Below the pieces are notes generated by a model, which had not been told where the DNA came from, made no database searches, and was given only the letters and a program-made list of their open reading frames with translations. From contig CM049307.1 of NCBI GenBank assembly GCA_026874595.1, positions 56,505,870-56,569,869 of the forward strand: DNA of 64,000 nt, read 5' to 3'. Positions 22,292 through 34,900 of this stretch are shown here, one piece after another (within the stretch, counting starts at the first letter, position 1; the number at the start of each line of letters is the position of its first letter). The DNA comes from Sipunculus nudus. Taxonomy: Eukaryota > Annelida > Sipuncula > Golfingiida > Sipunculidae. A program made the position numbers and the translations under genes.

Positions 22292-25200
22292 GAATATTAA
22301 TCTGCAAAAATTAACAGGTACGTTAATAATAACTTTACATTTACTCCTGTTTCTGTCAATTAGAATTAATCAAATCGAAGATGAACCAAGATAAATTAAG
22401 ACCAATTTTAATCAGGGCTTGGTTTAAAAATAAAACCCTTTCGGGGATACTGAACAGTTCTGAACACAATTATCATTCAGAATAAAATTTGAAAAATAAA
22501 TAATGTAAATGAAATGAGGAATTATAAATCTAATCAACATGGCGATAGGAAAATTCCAATAAACGAACCACATATAGGTGGTGCTGCCATGCTGGACACC
22601 CCGAAAACCACAGGCATCAAACCAGTGGCGGGACCAAGGTATTTGACGCCAACACTCTCAACTATCAAACTCCCTACGAATACGGTCATTGCGTCACTGA
22701 AAAACCCAAGAAAGACGACAAACAGATAAACCATCCAGTGGCTGCTAACTAACGGAACACACAGAGCGATGGTACCGATGATAAAACCGGTCAAAGTTAT
22801 CAGAACATCCTTTAGCATCCATTTCGCATCTCCAAAAACCGCGAGCAACAGACGAGTGAGTGTTTCAAAAGCAGTACAAATTGTTAACAAACTTGTTTGC
22901 TCCGTTTGGGACATTCCGATTTCCGCAGCATACGCAGGAAGGAATTGAACCGTGGATAGGAACGCGATTTTACAACCACAGAACCATATCAAAAAAGTGA
23001 TAAATTTAAAATCGCAGAGAGCTTTGCATCTATCAAAAGTGTTGCTGATTTTATTCTTCTCGTCTTCTTCAATCCCTGTCTGTAATGTTATTGAGCCATT
23101 TGTGGCACCTATTTCGTCTATGTTTGCGTCTACGTTTTTCTTATTCGAGACTGCTAGATCTATTTGACCTTCTGCGGTAACTGAAGAAATGTTTTGTGAA
23201 TCGCCATCTTTGCTCCGTGTAGTAATACCGTAAGGTTCTAATCTAAGATGTTTCGTCGAACCTTGAAATTTATTAATGGTTGGCTCTGATTGTGTATAAT
23301 TATTTCCCTCGTCCCAGTCAGAAACGCCAGCAGCAACGGTATGATCTGGCGAATCGACGTCATCTAGACTTGTTTCAGCACCATCATTTTCTGGAAAAGC
23401 ATTGTCTCTTTGACAAACATCATCAGGAGCCGTTTCTGCATGATTCAGCGACCTCAAAGGATCTGAGTTTATTTGACCTTCATTATAACGTGTTGCGTTT
23501 GGTTTCGCATAAGATTTTTGTTTGTGATTTCGGTTGTACTTCCATACTATCATTGCACAGACCAACAGCTGCAGTACAATTCCAGCATGAATTAGAAGTG
23601 ATCCACGGAAACTAAACGCATCCAACAAAGCTTGCGTAACGATCGGGTATACAATAATAAGTAGACTTGCTCCCGTGAACATTATGGAATTCGCACGCTG
23701 TCTCTTCTCCGCGAACCTTCGGTTCACAAACACTGTTGTTGCAACGACTCCTAATGCTCCAGAGGTACCTATTTAAAAAGGAATACTCAATGATAATAAA
23801 GAGTTCTCATATATAGCGCAAAACGTTCTATAATTAGATTAAAAGTGTTTCCATGTACGCACATACACAAAGCAATCAGTTCTTCAAAATCTGCACACGG
23901 TTTTTGATGACATATCTGGTGGCAACAATTTATCTAAAATACACCAGAACTGTATTATTAACAGGCAGCGGTGCTTGTTAGTGAAGCCAGTGAAGCTATT
24001 TATATAAAGGCCTTACATATTTTGTATCATATATATATACTCCTGCGAAATTTGGCAAATCGTCCAATATGAGTTTTCTTACTGAGGTAACCGATATTCG
24101 TTTTTCCTGAAGTTAATGTTTATATTATACAGTATATGAATAAAACTAACCTCGGAAGAGCGCATACATTGCCAATACAACTTCTATATTTGGGGAAAAG
24201 TACAGTATGACGTAGAACGCTGATATTAAGATGCCGGATAACATCATCATAATGTGTGTTGGGACCCGATCACTCAGATACCCGCCCAGCGGACCTGAGA
24301 TAAGAACATACAAACTGATGACCAGTTGATACAGTCCACCATCATGTACCAGGGGTAATCGTCTTTAACATTTGTCAAAGAAATTCGTCATATTCATGGA
24401 GGACCAATTTAATGGTCTTAATCGCATGATTGCGCTTGTCAAGTGTTTTTTTTTATTTTTAGCGTGTCTTAGGCAATGGTTGACAAGCTATTAAAGATTA
24501 AATTACAGTACATTGATTGTTAAAGAGATTGCTAATTATTTACGGCTTCATTTATGATGAGTGGTTATATGGAGAATCTTATATTTAATGTTTATTTAGA
24601 GTCAATGAATAAACAATTAAGCAAAACCAGCCGCTCATTGGTGCAAGTTCACCTCGATTTTGTATTGCTCAAATAAGATATACTAATCCGTTGTGGTGAC
24701 CATGCAATACAGGGGTGTATTACTGATCGGGGATATAAACGAATCCATCTATCCTTTCAGACAACCAGTTACATGTTTTAAGCAATACACACAATACCTA
24801 AGATCATGCTAGTTACTGCCGATGCGGATATTGTCCAGCTGGTCAAGAAGGGTCCTTCGTTAAAGAGATCGAGAAACTCCAAGTAAAAGATTCCATGAAT
24901 TCTGTTGTAACCAGTGAAACTGAAAAGGCAGTACGACGCAGCTGAAAAAAAAAGAAGAAGAAAAAAATATAGGAAATATTCATTAAAATGTTATACTATT
25001 CTCAAGTAAAATCTTTACATACATGATACTTTGAAATAGGGAGACCCTAACACATGTAGGTCTTTACACGGCTTACCCCTGTTGTTCATTACAAGCATAA
25101 TTCTTATAATAACAAGAAATATGAGTAAACAGTTACATCAAGGTGTGTGTGCCCTGCTTTGTATGTTAATAAAATGTTCTTTTGTGTGAACGTTTATTTT

Positions 25201-26280
25201 CAAGCGGGAACCTTTCATGTAAATCACAACATCATAAATCGTCATTTTTTATATATAAACACACCGGAAAAGAATTTTTATGAATCGTTTTATCAATCTG
25301 ATAAGCCCTGAAGTGAGCAAGTGGGGTCATGTGCCGTTTTCATAGTTATAACAAAAAAAAATGTTTCCCACCATGAATTTGTCAATTTAGTCCTCCTTTA
25401 ACTTTTCATCATTTCTTGGCAGATATTTGGGTATCGGTGGCGAAAATATTTTTGAAAGTTATATGGGGTCATTTGTGTATGACGGACGGACGGACGGAAA
25501 GACAGACGGACGCTCACCATTACTATGTCCCCCGCCGAGGGCGCCTTCGAGGTATATAGGAAGAAAAAAGGGAATGATAGTCTGAATAAATGAAATTGTG
25601 TTTGTACACAATTCGTACAATTGTGTTTATGTCTTTTTTTTTCCTTTTTTGTTTAAAATTTGATGAAAAAATTATTATATGTCATTAGAACACCTTTAAG
25701 TTAACATGTCTTTTATAAAGAATGGAGGAAGCATAGGGGGGATCATCACAAAAATGACCGTTAAAATGTTTTATTTGTGTGAAAAATGTAATGGGGTCTT
25801 AAGACGGCCTGAAGAATCAAGTAAAGGAAACATGAAAGAAGAAATACAGGTAAAACACCGGTTGGAAGCTTGAAAAATCTAAAATCTTGGTGTGTGAAGT
25901 TGCGTATTAAGATTACCCGGTATGGTGAGCTACTTTTTATGTTATGCCCAACTGATTGCTCCCGTTCGGGCTTATATCCACGTTTGTACAGGAGTAAGGA
26001 AACGGTTTTTGAACAGGTATTGGTAGATACCATAATATTTCAAAATGAAAACTCTGTCTATATATTTAACATAACTGGTATGTGAATAGATCCCTTTAAG
26101 CATGAGCAACTTGAAATAATTGGTAATTCAAAATCCTCATACCCCTTACGCTCAACGTTCACACGACTAAAGTCAAACGAAATTTTTCATAGAAAGGCGC
26201 ATTTCCCTTATCCAATTAATTCTTATTCAAACGAATAAATACTCACCCAGGACGGCTGTCAAATCCGCAAAGGTTCTCAT
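21913..26280 (-). CDS. Monocarboxylate transporter-like MFS gene E, 5 exons, 557 aa
   Basis: Exons in transcript order: 26280-26247, 24941-24798, 24294-24151, 23768-22569 and 22064-21913 (TAA). Lengths 34+144+144+1200+152 give one open frame with phase 1 introns; the exon 4 donor (GTTCG) is weak but matches the paralogues in position. The protein starts MRTFADLTAVL and continues A-A-S-Y-C-L-F. TM2-TM3 has GPLGGYLSDRV, the best-preserved MFS motif A of the cluster. Exon 4 begins with NRRFAEKRQRAN, runs through TM5-TM6 to a hydrophilic loop of about 165 residues rich in Asp, Asn and Ser, then QFLPAYAAEIGM, the TM8 E-T-L-T-R motif and FVGSLIVESVG. It ends in YAVTA. Expected to be a 12-TM plasma-membrane carrier of unknown organic acid. 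It is the only minus-strand member, convergent with C and divergent from D, so at least one inversion occurred. Confidence 0.88.
22257..22291. repeat. (ATT)n microsatellite in gene E intron 4
   Basis: About ten ATT units between exons 4 and 5 of gene E. Confidence 0.9.
25480..25560 (+). repeat. GACGGA repeat with CCCCCGCCGAGGGCGCC tail, gene E intron 1
   Basis: Repeated GACG(G)A units followed by 'ccattactatgtcccccgccgagggcgcc'. A similar block (60240-60310: 'gacagacaaaccaacgccgg...cataacccccgccgg') shows it is a dispersed family. Its style is familiar from bivalve genomes. Confidence 0.6.
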
Positions 26281-26383
26281 TGTATGAAGATACGTAAAAT
26301 ATAGTTTTTAACCGGAAAAAATTATAACTGGTGTTCCTACTCTGCGGCGTAAATTCAGATTTAAAAACAACGATTTTAAACAA

Positions 26384-26390
26384 ATTTATA
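26384..26390 (-). promoter_or_regulatory. Candidate TATA box of gene E
   Basis: TATAAAT on the minus strand, about 105 nt upstream of the ATG. The spacing is like that in gene C. Confidence 0.35.
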
Positions 26391-26739
26391 TTCCAACCAT
26401 ATGTTAATGCGTCGCATACTTTAGTTTATTCTTTAGCATTATACGTGTAGCAAATATGTCGGAATCTAATGCACCGTCACGCAAGTGAGTTAATTTAAAA
26501 TAATCCCAGCCGTTTGCATGATTAATTCATGTTATAAATTTAAATAGAAAAAAATAACTGTCCTGATTAATTCAGAACGAGGCAAAATATGACAATACAC
26601 CTATGGACATTTACGCTACGTTCTAAATTATATATAATTAAATTTAAATATTTATACATAATAATTGGGAGCTGAATTATGTAAAGTGACAGTTTATATT
26701 ATTCTGTATGTATAAAAACTGGATGGAATGGTTGTATGT

Positions 26740-26864
26740 AATAATAATGAAAATGATTATATAATAATAATAATTATTATTATTATTATTATTATTATAA
26801 AAATAATCATAATAACAATAATGAAAATAATTAAAAATAATAATAATAAAAATTGTAATAGTAC

Positions 26865-26935
<71 letters not shown>

Positions 26936-27065
26936 ATTATTATTATTATTATTATTGTAATAATAATAACACTTATACTAATAATAATCATTGTAATTTT
27001 AATCACCGCCATCATCATCATCATTCATAATAGTAATAACAATAATAATAATAATAATAATAATA
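26740..27065. repeat. Trinucleotide (AAT)n/(ATT)n block with strand switches
   Basis: Long AAT runs alternate with long ATT runs several times within about 320 bp, so the block is a large imperfect hairpin. The apparent poly-Ile and poly-Asn frames are artefacts of it. Confidence 0.9.
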
Positions 27066-27525
27066 GTAATTAGTATTACAGTTGTGTTGTTTTTATAAGT
27101 AAAAGAATTATTACCCATAATAAAGGTACAGAAAGGCTAAATGTATGAAATACATAGAATTTGAATTTTGTCTGTGACATCGATAATTCTGTACATCGAT
27201 ATTTCAATAGAAGGATATCCTTATGCCCCTCCCCTGGATGTAGAACGCACGTGGTCACTATGTAACTCTGGATCTGATAAATATACATGAGGTAACTTAT
27301 CGAATGTATCCGTGCCTGTACATATGAACCTTTACTCGGTTACTCGGTCAATGGGTGCACCCATCATAGCACATGCTTCTTTTCTTGTCATATCATCTGT
27401 TAGGTAAATCCAGTATACCGTCAATGAATTAAATGGCTTTAATATATATCATATATTTAACCAGATTTTAATATAATAAAATGGGCTTAACATAGACAGA
27501 TCGTGAGAACAAATGAAAACTTTAA

Positions 27526-27527
<2 letters not shown>

Positions 27528-27579
<52 letters not shown>

Positions 27580-27580
27580 G

Positions 27581-27613
<33 letters not shown>

Positions 27614-27648
27614 CAAGAGAAGCTTCAGGTCCATCGCATTTTCACCAG

Positions 27649-27714
<66 letters not shown>

Positions 27715-27716
27715 GA
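27528..27716. repeat. Compound (AT)n/(GT)n microsatellite
   Basis: Three AT tracts (27528-27567, about 27581-27613 and 27651-27716) with one short GT run. A 39-nt non-repetitive insert lies between the last two tracts and is listed separately. Confidence 0.9.
27614..27652 (+). mobile_element. 39-nt fragment of a LINE reverse transcriptase
   Basis: This insert between AT tracts matches 28418-28456 at 32 of 39 positions without gaps, covering the part of the LINE that encodes N-Y-R-P-I-A-L-S-P-V-I. It is a tiny second copy of the RT block 1 region stranded inside a microsatellite. Confidence 0.7.
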
Positions 27717-28395
27717 CATAGGTATATATGTTTATACAGGAAAATGAATAAATAGAAAACTACACCGGTTTAATGAAAATCTCATACTGAACAATTTAAC
27801 TGTTTAAAGCACCCACAACACCATGCTGAATAGGGACACAGGTAACCGGTATGTGAAATTACACTTGGGTTGATTTATATGTATGAATTACCAAGAATTA
27901 TGAAAAGAAAAGGCACATATGTAACATGCAGGTAATCTCATGTTCAACTTCCTTGTGATAACCTAAACCAATAAATGCCACACAGTCACACAGTCACACA
28001 GACTGCCCTTTACCGTTGATCGGTTTCAACGAAATTATTGTTTACGCCAAACAAACACCGCTATAACGTGACTGCATAAGATCGTTTGACGTGATCTGAT
28101 TAGTTAGGAACCTTGTAGGAGCCACACTGCCAAGAGCCGACTCACGAAAGTACTTCTCTGCTGGTTAACGTTAAATGAAGTGAAAGGGTAATAGAGCCCG
28201 TTCAAATACGTTTGATAAGACGTATTTTAACGCTTATTACATAAACAGAGTTGTTCTTTGTTGTGGTAGGAATTTAAATATGCCTTTAACTTTATATATT
28301 TTATATTAACTTTATATATTTTTTATTTTGTTTTCCTTTAATAGGTGCATGGTTATTTATCTCACCCTTTTATGCAAAGTATTAAAGAGTAAAGA

Positions 28396-29938
28396 GAGAA
28401 AGACGCCCTATGAAGAACAAGGAAAACTACAGGCCCATTGCATTGTCACCAGTCATTTCAAATTTACGTGAAATGGTTCTGTATTCTAGGATGGTTGATT
28501 ATCTGTATACATCGGATAATTATTTCGGCTTTAATGAAGCACATTTATTTGCACTGAACTCTGTATTTACTTTCTAAAGCTATTAAACTAATATGGGTTC
28601 TAATATGTTTGTGTGTGCCCTTGACGCTATGGCGGATTGTCATATACCTCTCTTGTTTAACAGTTCCTAGGAGGAAACATTCCCATTTTAACTATTATAT
28701 TGCTAATTTATTGGTATATTAAAGAGGCCCAATCTCCTATAAAGCATGTTGAGTTTACACGAAACATAGCTTCTTCCCTTTAAAATAAATCTGTACCTGC
28801 CAAAAAATTGCCTTGAAACCGTTTGCTTACTCCTGTAAACGAGTGTTAAAAACAGTGAACCGGTCGCGATCGCAGGTGTAAACATAAACACAGTGCTTTT
28901 GGCCGTATGCTGCACGGAGCCACAACACGTGCCAATCAGGAGATGCCCTAATTGATTGTGCTAAAAAATGTGATACATGTTCCCGCTGGCTGAAACACCG
29001 CGTGTTGCTCCTTAATCGGACCTCCGGTCACGCGGCCTTGTTATGGTAAAAAGACTGTGTTTACCAACACGCATGGCTTAAACAAGGTATTAAGCAGTCG
29101 TATGCGAGGAAATGAGACTCTGTGGTGGAATGGTTTTACTGGGAAACTTTTGTATAAAGCAAAAACTGAACTGATAGTGTGAAAGAATAGGAATAATATT
29201 GCTCCTGATAATGCCCCTTTAAACAAAATATATATGTAAGGTGGAACTTTACAGATTCTGAAATGTTCATGGTCACAAACGGAGTCAGGCATAGGGGATA
29301 GTTCGCCTTTGTTATCGATATTTAGGTGCATGACTTGACTGTTGTTCTTTATAATAAAGTAACTGGATGCTGTATAAGCAAAATAACATATAATATACAC
29401 CTAATATACAGGGGTGATGTCGACCACACTACCTGTGGAGGGGCAACAGGTTTTGGTAATTTTTTTTTTAATTTGACACATTGCATAGTATTGCCTTTAA
29501 GAAATCTAAATCTGTATGTATGCATTTTCTTTAGTATTGCCTTTAAGATTTTAATGTTTCTACCTAAATGGTGTGGTGCATCCGAAATGTTTGAAACCAG
29601 GAGAGCCACTAACTTCGAGGCCCTGTAAATTAAAGCAGGACATTCGTTGATAAAACGCATAAATAATGCTTATAATTTGTATATCAGAACCAGGGGTAAT
29701 TTTGAAATATTGAGTAAATCGTATCTATATCAACTGTATTTGACATCTTCAATCACTTAACTAAATATTCTCTGATAAATTAACATATTAATTGATACAT
29801 TATATTCACCAACAGCATACATCTCTTGACTATTGCACTAGTTTTTTGCTGTTCTATTGTCATTATAATTATCAGTGTATAGACTTATGTAGGCGTCTGA
29901 AATAAAACATTTATTCATTCATTCATTCATTCATGAAA
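28396..29938 (+). mobile_element. Decayed non-LTR retrotransposon, interrupted by a nested element
   Basis: Reverse transcriptase blocks can be read in order. ENYRPIALSPVISN, then YSRMVDYLYTSDNYFGF are at 28424-28530; S-N-M-F-V-C-A-L-D-A-M is near 28600-28635; N-I-P-I-L-T-I-I-L-L-I-Y-W-Y lies in another frame near 28680-28715. After the nested element comes HLIY followed by R-G-D-V where Y-A-D-D is expected (near 29400), and then P-K-W-C-G-A-S-E-M-F, the usual C-terminal RT tail, near 29565-29600. The 3' end has AATAAA and a (ATTC)5 tail at 29911-29933, as in CR1/L2-like elements. Stops, frameshifts and the damaged catalytic box make it inactive. Confidence 0.8.
28723..29222 (-). mobile_element. 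Nested dispersed element (copy 1), about 500 bp
   Basis: It interrupts the LINE RT domain. On the minus strand it begins TTTAAAGGGGCATTATC and ends near GGGCCTCTTTAA, so its ends look like short inverted repeats of the TTAAAGRGGC type. On that strand its interior matches 52297-53025 in order: 'cctattctttcacac', 'aacaaggccgcgt.accggaggtc', 'ggcatctcctgattg' and 'caggagtaagcaaacggttt'. No coding capacity was recognised. It inserted after the LINE. Confidence 0.75.
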
Positions 29939-30004
29939 GGATTAGGTAAAAGTTTGTTAGCATGGGCATGTGAAATGTAAACAGGTAACAGATTTTGATT
30001 TTAA

Positions 30005-30130
30005 AAGTTGACAGTTGAGAGAATTAATCTCTGCCATTCCCCAACGGCTTACCGAGGTTCGTTTTGAGTAGAAACGACATGTGGAGGAAAGATGGTTAAG
30101 AATAATGGATTAGTTCCGTGACAATATTTT
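30005..30130 (+). repeat. Dispersed repeat, copy 1
   Basis: 'cgaggttcgttttgagtagaaacgac' and its upstream flank match 32685-32790 in the same orientation ('agaggtttattttgagtagaaacgac'). The class is unknown. Confidence 0.5.
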
Positions 30131-30437
30131 TCGCACAAAATGTTACAACTGTGTATCTTTTGGTAGTAAATTACAAAGGGATAAGTCGATTGTGGGGAAA
30201 AGGAGACAAGACAACAGGGAAAAGGTCACTAGGTTCATTATGTAGGATAAGCGTGTCAACTCATGTTGTCACCAGAGATATTTGAGGTTCTATGTAACGC
30301 CTTTTACACATCATACATATTCATGATATTATGTTATCGTATCAAATTACTGATCATCAGTACAGAGACAGTATGAACATTTGTTCATTAACCCCACTCA
30401 GTTTAAACCATACAGGTGGCAGGACTACAACTCTATA

Positions 30438-30552
30438 ATGTGGAAAACCAGAGACTTGGTATCGCTGGCAGGTAATGTTAGATACATGTTTAATACTTGT
30501 TGAAGACGAATAACAGAACGAATGAACATATAAAGGAAAGGTGTAACTGCAT

Positions 30553-30593
<41 letters not shown>

Positions 30594-31881
30594 GGTATTT
30601 AAAATACATGAGTTACATCAATGCACTAATAACTATCTGTGGATCATTCTGCGAAACATATCAACTTTATGTTTTGATTGAGCATCTTGTAAAAAAATAA
30701 ATATATTAGGCAAAAAAAAATAAAATAAAAGGCATTGTTAAAAGGCACCGCCTGCATCAATTTTTTTTTTGTTGTTATTTTCAATAGAAATTTACCTATT
30801 TTGAGCTATAGCCGCTCGGACATTTTCAAGAATAAAAAAAAAAATACAATTTTGACAAATTTCATTAGTTTTGTAGTGCTAGCTTTTACTTGTATAGCAA
30901 AAAAAAAAAAGGTTATTATATTGCTTTTCCCTGATCATATGACATTGTTTTCGTAACAAACAAAAAAGGTAAAAAAAAAAAAAAAAATCGCCCGCCCGCA
31001 TTGATTTATGAAAGAGAGTGTCTGAGAACCAAACCTGTTTTATGTTGGCCTTAACGGATGTTTATCAATTAGTTTAACCACATGAGAATAGCTATATTTA
31101 ATCCGGAAATAACCCTGTCACAGTTTTGTGCCTGCTATTTTAAACGCAAGTGATAGTAACAATTTTTTAAAGCAATATTTGAAAGATTAGTCCTCCAAAT
31201 AGGGGTATTTCAAAAGGAGAAGAGTAGGTTAGCAAGAATAGCAAGGATATAAAGAGCTTCATTACATTATTATTGTCTTGAATCAATTTGAAACCACAGG
31301 GTAACGAAATAATAAAACATTCATCTGCAGATCAGACACGACCCAGTGCTATTTTAACTTAGTTTAGCCAAGAACTTAAAAGATTTTCTTTTGTATAATG
31401 TGTATATATATATGAGTGTATATATTACTGAATGTTCTCTATTTGAAGCCGCCTCTTTCTGTGTTTTTGTGGTCACTGGGATGAACCGCTTGAACGGCAT
31501 CTTCTATCTTGAGTTCCTGGACCTTTTCTACAGAGGCCCATTCATCACAAGCTGGATACAGGGGGCGCCAGCCCTGGGAGCGATTGCTGCAGGTAAATCC
31601 AATGTTTCCCGTTTTTCCACTGAAAATTATGGTATCAATATGAATTTATCATCATCATCATCATACTAAAGGCCTGTTACGTGAGATGGTAGCATTAACT
31701 AATAATTCGGCAGTCTATCAAAATAGATTGTTCTACGTCTGCTCTTTCCAAATCCCCATGTTTATATAGGTGATTTACAACTAATAATTACAGGTGAAAC
31801 ATAATTAACTAATCGTTGCTATTGTGTTTAACAGGCCCTGTTCCTATATCTGACGTCTGCTCACCCTTGAAACTTTTATTA

Positions 31882-31938
<57 letters not shown>

Positions 31939-34900
31939 ATAAACAAGCTCATATAGCTGTGAAAGAGGCGAAATAAACATTTTTCTGAACAGTAAATCCC
32001 TTCATTTCACTTCTATGAACAAATTTTCTATACAAAAGGAAGGCGAATAGCACACACACATATATAAGATAATATAAAAATATATAAAATATACATGTCA
32101 TTTTTACATACCCTTATGTACAAATTGTAAAATGTATAAGTTTTTTGTTAATTCAAATAATACCCGTGGGGTTCACAAACTTTACCTTATATATTTTATT
32201 TAAGGTCCGATCAGTGGGTATTTATCAGATCGGGTATCTCCCAGAACAGCGTTCATCATTGTCGGAGTTACCCAGGCTGGTTACCTCGCCGCCTCGTCGG
32301 TTGCCAGAAACATGGAGACTATTATAGCACTGGCTGGATGTGTTCGAGGTGAGTGCAAATTTATACCAGTTCCTCGACAGTACATGGCAATAAGTACTCT
32401 TTCTGCCACCATATGGGGTATTAGTCTTCCCACTCTGCGCAGAGTCGGACTCCCTATGTAATTCACATCCCGCCATGTACTGAGGGTTCTAGAAACACAA
32501 GTGGCTTAGGTATTAATATAGTGAAGAGGTTAATGGATTCCGCTCAAACATGTTCGATAAGAATCATTTCAAGGCAAAATTACATTAACTTTGGTGTTCT
32601 TTGGTAAGGACTTCTTTGAATAAGTAATAGTTATTAAGCATCCACATGTAAAAAGTGTTTCCTAGAAATGTAAAAAAAAAAATGTATGACAGTTGAGATA
32701 AGTAGTCCGGGCCGTCCCATAATGCCTCGCTGGAAGAGGTTTATTTTGAGTAGAAACGACCCTCTAGGGAAGAGTCGTCTTTGATGGTACAATGAAGTTC
32801 AAGCAAACGAATTTTACTCAGCTGTCCATATGTACCGAAATACAACACAGTATCTGTAGAAATGTTTGTTATTGTACCACTTATATAAGACGATCCTAGC
32901 CCATAGAAGGTAACACTGATTCGTGTATTTATCCACAAAGTAAAAAAAAGTCCGATGATTCCGCCCTCAGACCAATATAATCGGCCACAGGAAATCGCTA
33001 CAAACATATAATTTTAGAACTAAATAGCAATACAACATTTCTACTGTTGTCAGAGCAAAAGATCAGCAAATAATAATTTCAATAGACACTACTTCATTTT
33101 ATTATTTTTATACGTTCATGGCGTGACGCTGACATTAAGCAGTCACGTCAAGCTTCTGTATTTGTTCTCAGATCGACGCTCTTCTGCTCATCAAAAATGT
33201 AACCTAAGGCCAAAAAAGATAAAGCTATGGTTCTCAGGCACCGCCCGCGTCAATTTTAACCACCCGCATAAAAAAGAAATAATTTTGAATTTTATCTTTC
33301 AAAAAGATAAAATAATACGATTTTGATCAGATTTCCTTTGTTATGTAGTGCTTTTGCCTGTTTAGCAATACAATTCTGTTATTTTCATGCTTTTCCCCCA
33401 TCATATGACATTTTTATCGAAACATACAAAAAAGGTAAAAAAATATAGCCCGCCCACACTGGTTTCCAAAAGAAAGTGCCTGAGAACCATACCTTTTTTT
33501 GTCTAAGTAATGCTTTTTAATTGTACACCAACATGGAGGTTAAAGAGTGCACATCATATAGAATAGTGCTCCCGTTTAGTCTCCAGGAGGCACACAGTAA
33601 TCTGCTGTTGCCAGATATATAAAATATACTATTTCCCGTGTCCTACATCGTACCAGTAAAGGTAGGCATCCTTAAGTACGGGCACCAACCTTAAATATAA
33701 ACATGCTCAGTATATGGTAAAATGTTAGGAAAGCCTTCTAAGTTAATGGTTATACGTTTCATTATATTTTTTTATAGAAACCTATTATACTGGATTGCTC
33801 AGTCACGCTAAAATTAAAGGGATTCATTTTATTCATCACAAGATTATTGATATATAACAAATGTTGTAGATGTTTTCTTTGGTGTATTTTGCGAATGCTT
33901 TTTTTGTTCCTGTGTAATTTCCTGAAAAGAGGTTCCGTTAGATTTTCCATTCTAACGTACTGTATAAGCCCACAGGAAAGCTTTTTATAAAAATGTTGAG
34001 ATTTGGAAATACCAAGAAAATCTGGATTAAATAATAGTCATGAAACATTTACCAAGCATTGTTAATTGGTCATTAATTTTTCAATGTATCATTGATAATT
34101 TTTGTATGTATCATTAATTATTTTTTAACTTTAATTAAAGTAATGTGTATTTTCTGTTCGTATAGGAACGACAGGTGCGTTTGGTCTTGTTGCGACCTTG
34201 ACCTTCATTAACCGGAAGTTCGAAGACAGACGTCAGCGCGCCAATGCTTTGTTGTACATCGGTGCAAGTGCATTAAGCATCTTATCCCCCGTCGTCATAC
34301 AGGCCTTGGTTGACATGTACAGTGTGCGTGGTGCTTTACTTTTGGCTGGAGCCTTCTTGTTCAACACTTGTGTCTGTGGGATGTTGGTCGACGATAGGTC
34401 ATCTAAGAACACGCATAGACCAGTTCAACTACAAGAAAGCGTGGGCGTGGGTGCGACAGAGACCACAGATACAGTGTCACAGATAGGTCTACAGCCAGCG
34501 TCATACAAACCTGAGACAACAGAATGCAAGATTTCTGAGACGCCAGTGTCCCAGGTGCAACAAACCATATCCAAACCTGAGGCAGAATTTAAGGATAATG
34601 AGACGCCAGTGTCCAACATGCAACAAACCATAAAAAAACCTGAGCCAGAATTCAAGGATAATCAGACGCTGGTGTCCCAGGTGCACCAAACCGAAACCAA
34701 ACTTGAGACAGAAATCAAGGATAACGAGACACCAGTGTCCCAGGTGCAACAAACAATAACAAAAATTGAGACAGAATTCAAGGATAACGAGACACCAGTG
34801 TCCCATGTGCAAAACACCATTACCAAACCTGAGACAGAATTCAAGGATAACGAGACACCAGGGTCCCATGTGCAACAAACCATAACCAAACCGGAGGCAG

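Larger units (their letters stand above)
26400..30437. other. Intergenic between divergent genes E and D
   Basis: This gap must hold the promoters of both genes. It contains an (AAT/ATT)n block (26740-27065), AT microsatellites enclosing an RT fragment (27528-27716), a decayed LINE with a nested element (28396-29938), and a repeat copy at 30005-30130. No additional transporter exon was seen. No clear TATA box was found for gene D. Confidence 0.6.

Noticed and set aside
26677-27024. Poly-Ile/poly-Asn frames
   Set aside because: They are translations of AAT/ATT microsatellites.
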